From CAYJGN01 sp964369635 (GTDB taxonomy: Bacteria; Bacillota; Clostridia; Oscillospirales; Ruminococcaceae), in contig CAYJGN010000005.1 in assembly GCA_964369635.1 (NCBI GenBank), forward strand, positions 1 to 59,356: a DNA stretch of 59,356 nucleotides, written 5' to 3'. Below the pieces are notes generated by a model. It saw only the letters and a list, made by a program, of their open reading frames with translations. It made no database searches and had not been told where the DNA came from. Shown piece after piece: positions 45,701 through 53,096 of the stretch. The translations under genes and the position numbers were made by a program. How positions within the stretch are numbered: position 1 is the stretch's first letter; each line of letters begins with the position of its first letter.

Positions 45701-47230
45701 GAAAAGTTGCTTGAAATACCGAAATAGCGGCTGATGCCTCTCTGATAAAACTGCAAGCGGTATATCTGTTCCCATAGCCGCAGTTGCTTCAAGGCCATTT
45801 CTCGCCATCGGCAAAACAATACTCTTAACATCTTCATAGGTATATCCAAAAACTTTATATAGCTTATCGCGCATCTCTGGTGAGTGGGTCTCGACCTTTT
45901 TATTTGGAATAGAAAGCTCTTTTAGCTTTAGAAGATTTCTATCAAGCCATTCGCCATAAGGGTTTTGGGTGGCATATCTGTTTTTGCATTCATCATCAGA
46001 TATAATTCTGCCCTCTTTGGTATCTACCAGTAGCATTTTACCCGGTTGTAAACGAGATTTCTCAACAATGCTTTTTGCAGGAATATCCAAAACCCCAACC
46101 TCTGATGATAGGATAAGGGTATTTTCATCGGTTATATAATATCTTGATGGACGAAGCCCATTCCTATCAAGCACTGCGCCCATTATATCTCCATCTGAGA
46201 AAAGAATAGCGGCAGGGCCATCCCATGGCTCCATCATCGTTGCGTAGTAATGGAAGAAATCCTTCTTCTCACGGCTCATATAAGGATCGTTTTTCCAAGG
46301 TTCTGGTATAGTTGCCATAACCGCAAGGGGTAAATCCATTCCATTTAGATATAGAAACTCAAGGGTATTATCAAGCATCGCTGAGTCACTACCCTCGTTG
46401 TCTATAACAGGCAAAACCTTGCTTATATCATCCCCTAAAAGCGCTGATTCAAGCGTTTCCTCGCGAGCATGCATACGGTCGGCATTACCTCTTATGGTAT
46501 TTATCTCACCGTTGTGCAAAATAACTCTGTTTGGGTGAGCGCGCTCCCAGCTTGGATTTGTATTGGTTGAAAACCTTGAATGCACCATTGCTATTGCTGA
46601 TTTATAATCGGTGTTTTGCAGGTCAAGATAGAATTCGCGAAGCTGCTCGACCAAAAACATTCCCTTATAAACGATAGTCCTCGATGAAAGACTCGCAATA
46701 TAGGTGCTTGTTTTACTCTGCTCAAACTCACGACGAATAACATATAGTTTTCTATCAAAATCTATACCTCTATCAATATTATCAGGTCTTTTAATAAAGC
46801 ACTGCTCGATATATGGCATCTCATCAAGAGCTTTTTTACCGAGTATCTCTGGATTTATCGGAACTTTTCTCCATCCTAAAAAACAAACTCCCTCTTTTTT
46901 CGCAATAATTTCAAACATTTTTTTTGCCTGTTTGCGATAAAGATTATTTTGCGGAAGAAAAAACATACCGATACCATAATCCCGCTCATCACCAATATCG
47001 AAACCCATTTCAAGTTTTCCAAAAAAACTATGAGATATCTGAAGAAGTATTCCAACACCGTCCCCAACTTCACCAAGAGCATCTTTACCAGCTCTATGCT
47101 CAAGTTTTTCAACGATAGTAAGCGCATCAGATACCACCCGATAGCTCTTCTTTCCATCGATGGAGACAACAGCCCCTATACCACAAGCATCATGCTCAAA
47201 CCTCTGCTCATACAATGTTTTATACCTCAT
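42716..47230 (-). CDS. gltB: Glutamate synthase large subunit
   Basis: 1504 residues. A short propeptide (MRYKTLYEQRFEHDA) precedes Cys16, the Ntn-type glutaminase nucleophile (ACGIGAV). Then come the class II glutaminase (to about 420), a central domain, the FMN/2-oxoglutarate synthase barrel (about 850-1200) with GGKSNSGEGGEEP, KPGEGGHLPGGKV and the 3Fe-4S cysteines in CMMMRVCNLDTCPVG, and the C-terminal GXGXG beta-helix (about 1240-1490). Together with GltD it makes two glutamates from glutamine and 2-oxoglutarate. An attenuated leader with a possible ANTAR target lies upstream. GGAGG precedes ATG 47230. Confidence 0.97.
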   Translation of the reverse strand: MRYKTLYEQRFEHDACGIGAVVSIDGKKSYRVVSDALTIVEKLEHRAGKDALGEVGDGVGILLQISHSFFGKLEMGFDIGDERDYGIGMFFLPQNNLYRKQAKKMFEIIAKKEGVCFLGWRKVPINPEILGKKALDEMPYIEQCFIKRPDNIDRGIDFDRKLYVIRREFEQSKTSTYIASLSSRTIVYKGMFLVEQLREFYLDLQNTDYKSAIAMVHSRFSTNTNPSWERAHPNRVILHNGEINTIRGNADRMHAREETLESALLGDDISKVLPVIDNEGSDSAMLDNTLEFLYLNGMDLPLAVMATIPEPWKNDPYMSREKKDFFHYYATMMEPWDGPAAILFSDGDIMGAVLDRNGLRPSRYYITDENTLILSSEVGVLDIPAKSIVEKSRLQPGKMLLVDTKEGRIISDDECKNRYATQNPYGEWLDRNLLKLKELSIPNKKVETHSPEMRDKLYKVFGYTYEDVKSIVLPMARNGLEATAAMGTDIPLAVLSERHQPLFRYFKQLFAQVTNPPIDSLREEIVTDTTVYIGSDGNLLCDSAKNCTVLEVQNPILTGTDLIKIKNLNRDGFITKTVSLCYYKNTSLENALEQLFVKCDKAYKKGANIIVLSDRGIDENHVAIPSLLAVSAMEQYLIKTKRRTAISIVLESGEPRDVHQFATLLGYGARAIHPYLAHECIADLIENKILDKDLYRAIEDYNHAVLHGVVKVSAKMGISALQSYQSAQIFEAVGINKEVIDKYFTNTISRVGGIGLAEIEQGVEYRHGTAFDPLGLTVDGTLDSTGFLKMRAGEDKEDHLYNPAVIVAMQQAVRNGDYKRFKEYTAMVDDIHKPHTLRGLLAFNFEENKEIPIDEVESVEEIVRRFKTGAMSYGSISKEAHECMAIAMNTLGGKSNSGEGGEEPDRLGTERNSAIKQVASGRFGVTGEYLLSANEIQIKMAQGAKPGEGGHLPGGKVYPWIAKTRHSTPGVSLISPPPHHDIYSIEDLAQLIYDLKNANRAARISVKLVSEAGVGTIAAGVAKAGASVILISGYDGGTGAAPISSILDAGLPWELGLSEAHQTLIQNGLRSSVVLETDGKLMSGRDVAIAAILGAEEFGFATAPLVSMGCMMMRVCNLDTCPVGIATQNEKLRARFRGKPEHVINFMRFIAQEVREIMAALGVRTVDELVGNTNLIKVKEKKVTKRAELVDMSRIISSEYADYKEKIFNPKNAFDFKLSKTLDEKELLGRFEKSIKSGKKQTEEICVSSIDRTLGTILGSEIAKKHKNTLADDTYTVLCKGGVGQSFGAFIPKGLTLKIEGDVNDYMGKGLSGGKIVVVPPKESGFVAEENIIIGNVAFYGATAGESYINGIAGERFMVRNSGCTAVVEGCGDHGLEYMTGGRAVILGETGKNFAAGMSGGIAYLLDKKRDLYLKLNKEFVSMYDVCDNCDISELKGLITKHYEHTKSKKAKEILENFKEYLPYFRKIVPNDYKAMLARIESYKESGMSDEKARMEAFSASLKG

Positions 47231-47270
47231 AAAAATCCTCCAAATAACGAGTTTCTTCTTAAAAAAACAA

Positions 47271-47321
47271 AAGCCATAAACAAGCAGATATCTCTATCCG
47301 CTTGATTATGACTTCATTGTC
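47271..47321 (-). promoter_or_regulatory. Antiterminator/terminator leader of gltB-gltD (weaker ANTAR-type)
   Basis: Minus strand GAC-AATGAA-GTC (47321-47310), extendable past one mismatch, shows a six-base loop with A1 and G4. Its right arm begins a long terminator: AAGTCATAAtCAAGCGGATA pairs with TATCTGCTTGtTTATGGCTT across a GAGA loop (47314-47271), followed by T-rich TTGTTTTTTT. The terminator is very strong; the short stem of the first hairpin makes the ANTAR call less certain than in the other three leaders. Confidence 0.6.
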
Positions 47322-47337
47322 GTTTTAATTTGTTTGT

Positions 47338-47366
47338 ATTATAGCATAGAAAAAAGAGATTTTCAA
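47338..47366 (-). promoter_or_regulatory. Sigma-A promoter of gltB-gltD
   Basis: Minus strand TTGAAA, 17 bases, TATAAT; the start would be near 47331, so the leader hairpin begins about ten bases into the transcript. Confidence 0.75.
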
Positions 47367-47413
47367 GTGATAAATTTAAAATGGTTTTATCGGCAAAGCA
47401 AACCAGAAATTAT

Positions 47414-48610
47414 CTATAAAACATAATAATCGGCATTTACTATCTTGTTTGATAATGCTGCGGTAATAGCTTTCATCAAAATCCCATCGTCCTTTTTTGA
47501 AATAGCGATATTGCCAACATTAGTTGCTACCGTCTGTACCATGCTAATTTGTTCTTCTGTGCAATAGATATTCCCTCCGTTGCGAATGCTAAGTCGATTT
47601 GCAATAAGTTCTGGTTGAACATCATCTTTTATAATTGCGTTACCAAAATTCTCTACCGAAACGCCGTCTTTATTTGTCTCGAGGATAAATTTATCTATGG
47701 TTATGCTTCCGCAATTACCCAATAGCTTACCTTTTATGAAATTCATATTATTATACACTGCATTGAGTTTCATAAAATCATCTTGCAATCTTTTAATGAT
47801 ATTTACATCTCCATTAACAAAAAGATATTCAATATTCCCAAGATCGCTTTCATCAGTCACGGTAACAGAGCCATCAACATAAACATTCCCACCGTACTTT
47901 TTAACAAAGGGAGTATTTAAATCTGCATTTCCATTATGATAACTGCAGTTTTCTGGTAAAACCACAAGTTCTACATCTGAATTGAAAAGAGGCAGAGTTT
48001 TAGCTAAAAGAGCTTTATCTACAACAAGCTTTTTGGTTTTAAATTTGATTTTCTTCGAGATTATAGTAGAGATATCTATCTTTGAAATAACAATTTTGTT
48101 TTTTGTATAATATAATGCATTTTCTTTAGACGTTATTTCAAAAACATCGTCAATAAACATGGTATTGTCCATTATAATGCTGTCATCGGGGAAAATAAGT
48201 GTATCGCCAGTAAAAGTAAAATTAGATAGCATAGTTGCAACGCTCTCAGGGTATCTCGCAGAGCCGAGAGAATAAGCTTTATAAAATCTTGCTAATACAT
48301 CTTCACTGCCTTTTTCTATCTTTAGCTGGGCTTTGATAATATATATCTTCTCTTCCTCTATAACGCTCTCTTTTGTAATAGTCATCTTCTCTGTAACGAC
48401 AATTTCCTTATCACTATCAATCATCGTATGACAATTCATTATTACCGGATACTTCATAAGAATTTCCTTGCTCACGCTATCTTGAATAACCAGATTCGCA
48501 TTAATGATAATATTCTCATATCCGTCGAATATATTTTCGATAACCTTTCTTGTATCGCAAATATCGCAATTTAATATAAAGCTTTTCTTCTTAAAAATAT
48601 TTTCAATCAT
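47414..48610 (-). CDS. Unrecognised protein encoded with an ECF sigma factor
   Basis: 398 residues that I cannot assign. The N-terminus has a CDICDTRK stretch near residue 15; the rest is rich in beta strands and in short Ile/Val/Asn/Gly repeats (NVYVDGSVTVTD, LFVNGDVNIIK, GSITIDKFIL, GNAIIKDD), suggesting a beta-helix or bactofilin-like stacked-strand fold. There is no signal peptide, membrane helix or anti-sigma zinc motif. ATG 48610 follows AAAGGAGA and overlaps the end of the sigma gene by eight bases, so the pair is translationally coupled. It may be an effector or partner of the sigma factor; this is inference only. Confidence 0.7.
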   Translation of the reverse strand: MIENIFKKKSFILNCDICDTRKVIENIFDGYENIIINANLVIQDSVSKEILMKYPVIMNCHTMIDSDKEIVVTEKMTITKESVIEEEKIYIIKAQLKIEKGSEDVLARFYKAYSLGSARYPESVATMLSNFTFTGDTLIFPDDSIIMDNTMFIDDVFEITSKENALYYTKNKIVISKIDISTIISKKIKFKTKKLVVDKALLAKTLPLFNSDVELVVLPENCSYHNGNADLNTPFVKKYGGNVYVDGSVTVTDESDLGNIEYLFVNGDVNIIKRLQDDFMKLNAVYNNMNFIKGKLLGNCGSITIDKFILETNKDGVSVENFGNAIIKDDVQPELIANRLSIRNGGNIYCTEEQISMVQTVATNVGNIAISKKDDGILMKAITAALSNKIVNADYYVL

Positions 48611-49052
48611 TATATTCTATCTCCTTTTTCAGTTTCTTTCTTATATTTAATAATCTTGAGCGCACAGTATCCGGGCTTATTTTAAGGTGTTTTCCTATTT
48701 CTTTGGAGTTGTATCCATAAACATATCTTAAAAGAACCAAATTTTTATCATCTTCGTTTAGATTTAAATCATAAATATAGAGACTTAAATAACTATCTTT
48801 TTGATAGGTTAAATCGCCTTGTATTTCATCAGATAGTTCACGAGAGGCTTTTCTATACATATCAATAAATATATTTCTCGCCGTTTTAAATAGCCAAGAC
48901 TTCTGCTGTATTACCGTTAATTCTTCAAAAATTTCGGTATTTTTAACAGCGCGATAAAATGTTTCGGACACAATATCATCTGCTAAGTTATAATTTAAAG
49001 ATCTTGAAAAGAATAGCAAATCTTTATAAAATAACCGATATAGCTCATCGAT
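48603..49052 (-). CDS. ECF-type RNA polymerase sigma factor
   Basis: About 149 residues: region 2 (IDELYRLFYKDLLFFSRSL, NLADDIVSETFYRAVKN, QKSWLFKTARNIFIDMYRK) and region 4 (LNEDDKNLVLLRYVYGYNSKEIGKHL, SPDTVRSRLLNIRKKLKKE). Between the in-frame stop and residue 12 there is no ATG, GTG or TTG; a perfect GGAGG stands seven bases before ATC 49052, which begins region 2 in full. TTG 49019 is possible but has no binding site and would cut off the start of region 2.1. I therefore propose an AUC start. No classical membrane anti-sigma gene follows. Confidence 0.8.
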   Translation of the reverse strand: MDELYRLFYKDLLFFSRSLNYNLADDIVSETFYRAVKNTEIFEELTVIQQKSWLFKTARNIFIDMYRKASRELSDEIQGDLTYQKDSYLSLYIYDLNLNEDDKNLVLLRYVYGYNSKEIGKHLKISPDTVRSRLLNIRKKLKKEIEYND

Positions 49053-49180
49053 AACAACACCTCCTTTATATCTTTAAAAGCGCTTTCATATAGTAAACGT
49101 TTGAAATGATAAAAGTGTTTGCATTGAATTTGTTTTTTGAAATTTAACTTCTCAATAATAAATAATAACCTATCTTTTAT

Positions 49181-49210
49181 AGTATAGCAAAAGAAAATAT
49201 TTTAAAACAA
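49181..49210 (-). promoter_or_regulatory. Possible promoter of the ECF sigma operon
   Basis: Minus strand TTGTTT, 18 bases, TATACT. Weak -35; a second, self-recognised promoter nearer the gene cannot be excluded. Confidence 0.35.
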
Positions 49211-49216
49211 AAAAAT

Positions 49217-49245
49217 CAACCACAACTTTGCTTTTGTTGTGGTTG
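49217..49245 (-). terminator. Terminator of the marR-MATE-GNAT unit
   Basis: Ten-pair perfect stem CAACCACAAC/GTTGTGGTTG on the minus strand followed by ATTTTTTTG. Confidence 0.85.
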
Positions 49246-49321
49246 CAAATATAAAAACTCTATCTTATTGAAAAAACAAGCATACTTTAAAATTTTTCTC
49301 GCTTAAAACTAAATTTTATCC

Positions 49322-49786
49322 TCACTTTGTCCGCGTCATAATCCGCTCGCCTTTTGGGTCTTTTAGTGGAGTTTTTTTAAATCCTAATTTCTCATAAAGC
49401 TTGATTGCAGCATGATTATCCTCATGGACCGATAAATATAACTTTTCGCAGTTATATTCTTCATGCATTTTTTCAATAATTAATTCCATAGACTTTTTCC
49501 CATACCCTTTGCCTTGGTAATTTTTGTCAATCATAAATCTATCAAGCCATACTTCTGATAAAGGCATGCGCCCATATATGCCATGCATAGCAAACCCTAT
49601 TAACTTGTCATTTAAATAGATACCATAGAAATTCCATTTCATATTGTATGCATCATTTTTTGCGTCGTCTAAGCAGGCTGCTGATGTTTCGATAAAATGG
49701 CTTTGCTCACTATGAACCGATAATTCTTCAATCGTATCCCATTCTTCTTTTTCTATAACTTTAATGGTTAATTCCATCATTTCCAC
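49322..49786 (-). CDS. GNAT family N-acetyltransferase
   Basis: 154 residues with the GNAT fold: FYGIYLNDKLIGFAMHG (strand 2-4), the acetyl-CoA loop DKNYQGKGYGKKSMELII near 93, and LYLSVHEDNHAAIKLYEKLGFKK. It resembles spermidine/diamine acetyltransferases of the BltD/PaiA kind, but the substrate cannot be fixed from sequence. GTG 49786, ATG 49780 and ATG 49777 are all possible starts. Last gene of the MarR-regulated unit. Confidence 0.82.
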   Translation of the reverse strand: MEMMELTIKVIEKEEWDTIEELSVHSEQSHFIETSAACLDDAKNDAYNMKWNFYGIYLNDKLIGFAMHGIYGRMPLSEVWLDRFMIDKNYQGKGYGKKSMELIIEKMHEEYNCEKLYLSVHEDNHAAIKLYEKLGFKKTPLKDPKGERIMTRTK

Positions 49787-49802
49787 ATCTCTTTTCTTAT
49801 AG

Positions 49803-50336
49803 TTAATTTGGTAAAAAGATTTTCATTGGTATCGACTTCATTAGCTTCTTTGCCTTTATAGCATCATAACCTTTATCGGTCGATAGGATATCAACAAATG
49901 GAGTTTTAAAGCCTGCTTTAATACCTGTATGGAAAAAACCATTTCGCTCATAAAAGGCAAGCCTTTTAACCCTTTGCTCATAATTTTCGGCATCTTTATC
50001 GTCCATTGTTTCAATAAAAAGCGTTACCGATTTATCAGGATACTTTTCAAATATAACATTTAATAACTTTGACCCATATCCTTTTGAATGTATTTCATCA
50101 TTCACCGCGATATAGAAAACAAATAAAGTATCGACAGATTCTATAGTAAATAAAATTCCTACAAATAGGTCATTCTCATAATAGACTTTAAAGTCGTAAT
50201 TTTTCTTTAATGTTGTTAAGAGCCTTATAAGCCAGATAGGCATAAGCTCTTCTTTTGGAAAAACCCTTTTCATAAATGCACAAACTTCTTTGTAGTTTGG
50301 AAGTTTTCTTGATAGTTTTTTTTCTGTTAAATTCAT
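49803..50336 (-). CDS. GNAT family N-acetyltransferase
   Basis: 177 residues. The core shows LFVGILFTIESVDTLFVFYIAVNDE and the acetyl-CoA loop IHSKGYGSKLLNVIF, then KRLAFYERNGFFHTGI. I start it at ATG 50336, preceded by AAAGAGA; the open frame extends upstream into the MATE gene without a site. Not closely like the neighbouring GNAT. It may modify a small molecule or peptide handled by the transporter; that is inference from the operon. Confidence 0.78.
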   Translation of the reverse strand: MNLTEKKLSRKLPNYKEVCAFMKRVFPKEELMPIWLIRLLTTLKKNYDFKVYYENDLFVGILFTIESVDTLFVFYIAVNDEIHSKGYGSKLLNVIFEKYPDKSVTLFIETMDDKDAENYEQRVKRLAFYERNGFFHTGIKAGFKTPFVDILSTDKGYDAIKAKKLMKSIPMKIFLPN

Positions 50337-50352
50337 ATAAATTCTCTTTCTA

Positions 50353-51687
50353 TTAATAATGATAGCGGTTTTTGTTCTTTTTATAAAAATAATATGATAC
50401 AATTATCGCTAAAAACTCAGCAACAGGAACTGCAAGCCAAACTCCGTTTAGTTTAAATATTTGTGGCAAAATTAAAAGCGCAATAACAATAAACACTAAG
50501 CTCCTTAAAACTGAAATTATTGCCGAAACTTTTCCGTTCGATAGCGAGGTGAACATCGCTGAAAAGAAAATATTAAATCCCATAAACAAATATGCCGGTA
50601 AAAATAACAAAAGCCCATTTCTCGCCATTTCAAATGTCGCACTATCCCTTGAAATGAAAATACCAACTGCCTCACTTGAAAATAATAAAGTTAATGCGAT
50701 CACAAGAATAGAAGCTGCCGAAATAACCTTAAAACTGTGCGTTATAACTTTGCGCAGCCCATCGTGATTTCCCTCGCCATACTTAAATGCAATTATCGGC
50801 AACACACCTAAAGTATATCCTGAATAAATAGCACTTTGAAACATTTGTATATATAAAATAACGCTAATCGCCGCAACTCCAGCATCCCCTACCATCCTCA
50901 TCAAGATAAAATTAAACATAAGTGTTGTTATTGATGTTGCAAGTGAGCCAACAAGCTCTGATGAGCCATTAAACATACTTTGACCGAGAGTTTTTCTCCT
51001 AAACTTCGGTTTCACAAAATGAATGGAGCATTTTCTGTTAAATAAAAAATAGAAAAAACCAATTACTCCAGGAAGCGCATTTCCTATGCCAGTCGCAAGA
51101 CCTGCTCCAGTTATCCCCATATTCAATAGGTCAGGTGAAATGAAAATATAATCAAGCAGTATATTTGTAATACCACCTGCAAGGCTTAACATAAGACCAA
51201 ACAACGGATGCCCAGCTGTCACCATAAAAGATTGAATAAAAACCATAAAAAAGACTGGAATTAAAAACCCCGCTAAACTTAGCATATAATCTCTCGCTAA
51301 TGAATATAAGCTATCGCTCACATTTAATAAATTAAGAAGTTCATCGGGAAAAATTAAAACAATCGCTGTAAGAAATATACCAATAATTCCACCGATAATA
51401 TAGATTACCGTTAAAAATTCCTGTGCTTCTCTCTTTTTTCCCTCTCCTAATAATTTTGCAATAACAGCATTGCCGCCTGTTGCAAACATAAGACCTATCG
51501 CCATAACTATACCGAGTAGCGGCATCACTAAATTAACAGCTGCTAAGGCATCTTCTCCAACATATGCTGATACAAAAACTCCATCTATAATAGTATAAGT
51601 GGACATAAATACCATCATAATTATACTTGGCATTGTATATTTTAAAAGTTCTGACATATTATAATTTTTAGCTAAAGGACTGCTCAC
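50353..51687 (-). CDS. MATE family efflux transporter
   Basis: 444 residues with twelve predicted helices in two matching halves (MPSIIMMVFMSTYTIIDGVFVSAYVGEDALAAVNLVMP and the second-half SAIYSGYTLGVLPIIAFKYGEGN), typical of MATE cation- or drug-coupled antiporters of the MepA/NorM group. Start is GTG 51687, overlapping the marR stop as GTGA. Expression should follow MarR. Confidence 0.9.
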   Translation of the reverse strand: MSSPLAKNYNMSELLKYTMPSIIMMVFMSTYTIIDGVFVSAYVGEDALAAVNLVMPLLGIVMAIGLMFATGGNAVIAKLLGEGKKREAQEFLTVIYIIGGIIGIFLTAIVLIFPDELLNLLNVSDSLYSLARDYMLSLAGFLIPVFFMVFIQSFMVTAGHPLFGLMLSLAGGITNILLDYIFISPDLLNMGITGAGLATGIGNALPGVIGFFYFLFNRKCSIHFVKPKFRRKTLGQSMFNGSSELVGSLATSITTLMFNFILMRMVGDAGVAAISVILYIQMFQSAIYSGYTLGVLPIIAFKYGEGNHDGLRKVITHSFKVISAASILVIALTLLFSSEAVGIFISRDSATFEMARNGLLLFLPAYLFMGFNIFFSAMFTSLSNGKVSAIISVLRSLVFIVIALLILPQIFKLNGVWLAVPVAEFLAIIVSYYFYKKNKNRYHY

Positions 51688-52142
51688 TTAATCTCTCTCT
51701 CCTCACTAATATCCATAGATAACAAATCCGTCAGATATTCAACCATATCACATAATAAGTTTATTTTTTCTTCACCAAATTTTTCTAACATATCTCGCTC
51801 TAAATCATCTTCATAACTTGCAGTTGTTTCATAGTCTTTCGGGCTATCTGGGTTTACCGAAAGATAAAACACCCGCTTATCTGTTTTACTCTGTGTCCTT
51901 AAAATATAGCCTTTTTTGCATAACTGATTGATTTTTTCCGTCACCGACGGGCGGGTTATCTTTAATAAATCGGCTATTTGCGAAGATGTATATTTATTCG
52001 GGTGCGCCTCAATAATATTGAGATATAGGGTATCGTGATATGATAAATCGCTCTTTTTATCATGAGAATAAAGACGCTTAAGTTCATACAACGCCGTATC
52101 GTGTGTTATTTTGTGTAGTGCTTTTATTAATTTACCGCTCAT
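51684..52142 (-). CDS. MarR family transcriptional regulator
   Basis: 152 residues with a winged helix-turn-helix: YTSSQIADLLKITRPSVTEKINQLCKKGYILRTQSKTDKRVFYLSV (about 52-98) between dimerisation helices. It starts the MATE/GNAT operon and faces ahpC. Repeated TTAGTnTAA-like sites cover its own -10 and a palindromic site lies at the ahpC transcript start, so it likely represses both directions. No conserved redox cysteine of OhrR type is visible at the N-terminus, though Cys near residue 76 and a second Cys near 132 exist. Confidence 0.9.
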   Translation of the reverse strand: MSGKLIKALHKITHDTALYELKRLYSHDKKSDLSYHDTLYLNIIEAHPNKYTSSQIADLLKITRPSVTEKINQLCKKGYILRTQSKTDKRVFYLSVNPDSPKDYETTASYEDDLERDMLEKFGEEKINLLCDMVEYLTDLLSMDISEEREIK

Positions 52143-52175
52143 TTCTTACTCCTTTATTGTTTATCAAATTAGATA

Positions 52176-52217
52176 TTTTAAACTAACTACTTTATACTAA
52201 CTATTTTAGACTAACTA
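52176..52217 (-). repeat. Three tandem 14-base operator-like repeats over the marR promoter
   Basis: Minus strand TAGTTAGTCTAAAA, TAGTTAGTATAAAG, TAGTTAGTTTAAAA, joined without gaps. Each contains a TTAGTnTAA core, the first a perfect palindrome TTAG-T-CTAA. They cover the -10 box and downstream leader, ideal for autorepression. Confidence 0.75.
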
Positions 52218-52231
52218 TTTATCTTTGTCAA
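52203..52231 (-). promoter_or_regulatory. Sigma-A promoter of marR-MATE-GNAT
   Basis: Minus strand TTGACA, 17 bases, TAAAAT, overlapping the first 14-base repeat. Confidence 0.75.
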
Positions 52232-52285
52232 GGACTTTTTATAATTTGACAATATAAAAATTTTATCCATCCTCCAGTAACCATT

Positions 52286-52302
52286 AAGTTAGTTTAGCTA
52301 AA
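52286..52302. promoter_or_regulatory. Additional MarR-like site between the divergent promoters
   Basis: AAGTTAGTTTAGCTAA carries the same AAGTTAG and TTAGTTTA words as the other sites. Confidence 0.45.
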
Positions 52303-52369
52303 AAAACATCATAATAATAGTATCTATTATTAATAATCTAAATTTATCTTGTAAAATAGCAAATTCCTA

Positions 52370-52398
52370 TTGACATTTTTAATGAAATGATATATACT
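52370..52398 (+). promoter_or_regulatory. Sigma-A promoter of ahpC
   Basis: TTGACA, 17 bases, TATACT; transcript start near 52405. Confidence 0.8.
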
Positions 52399-52405
52399 AT
52401 TAAAA

Positions 52406-52425
52406 AAGTTAGAAAAAACTAACTT
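52406..52425. promoter_or_regulatory. Palindromic MarR-like operator at the ahpC transcript start
   Basis: AAGTTAG-AAAAAA-CTAACTT, a perfect inverted repeat lying just at the predicted start of transcription. Confidence 0.7.
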
Positions 52426-52449
52426 ATTAATAGAAATGAGGTATAATTT

Positions 52450-53013
52450 ATGTCAATGATAGGAAAAGAAGTAGCGGATTTTAAGGTTCAGAGTTATATT
52501 GAAAATAGTTTTAAAGAAGTGACAAAAGAGAATATTTTAGGTAAATGGAGCGTATTTTTCTTTTATCCGGCAGATTTTACATTTGTTTGCCCAACAGAAC
52601 TTGAAGATTTAGCAAATAAATATGAAGATTTCAAAGCAGTTAATTGTGAGATTTATTCAGTCTCTTGCGACACTCATTTTGTTCATAAGGCATGGCATGA
52701 TGCTTCAGATACGATTAAAAAAATAGCATACCCGATGCTTGCTGACCCAACAGGCGCACTCGCTCGTGATTTTGATGTTATGATTGAAGACGCAGGACTT
52801 GCTGAGAGAGGAACATTTATAGTAAATCCTGAAGGTAAAATTGTAGCGTATGAAGTTCTTGCAGGGAATGTTGGAAGAAATGCGGACGAGCTTTTCAGAA
52901 GAGTTCAGGCATTGCAGTTCGTTGCAGAGCACGGCGACGAAGTTTGCCCAGCTAAATGGAAACCAGGTGAAAAGACACTCAAACCAAGCCTTGACTTAGT
53001 TGGAATACTATAA
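52450..53013 (+). CDS. ahpC: Alkyl hydroperoxide reductase peroxiredoxin subunit
   Basis: Typical 2-Cys peroxiredoxin, reducing hydrogen peroxide and organic peroxides. 187 residues; peroxidatic Cys47 in DFTFVCPTE and resolving Cys in GDEVCPAKW near 166, with the YF-type C-terminal tail replaced by SLDLVGIL. Start ATG 52450 with GAGGT upstream. First gene of ahpC-ZIP-ahpF-like; the last gene supplies the matching reductase. Confidence 0.96.
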   Translation: MSMIGKEVADFKVQSYIENSFKEVTKENILGKWSVFFFYPADFTFVCPTELEDLANKYEDFKAVNCEIYSVSCDTHFVHKAWHDASDTIKKIAYPMLADPTGALARDFDVMIEDAGLAERGTFIVNPEGKIVAYEVLAGNVGRNADELFRRVQALQFVAEHGDEVCPAKWKPGEKTLKPSLDLVGIL

Positions 53014-53096
53014 GTAACAAATAGAAAGGTGGCAGTGGTTGTCGCCTTTCTATTTTTACATTTTTATCCGCAAGTTGGAGGTTTGATAATAAAAGT

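Noticed and set aside
42716..47230. Several plus-strand frames opposite gltB
   Set aside because: They are shadows of the well-conserved glutamate synthase; none resembles a known protein.
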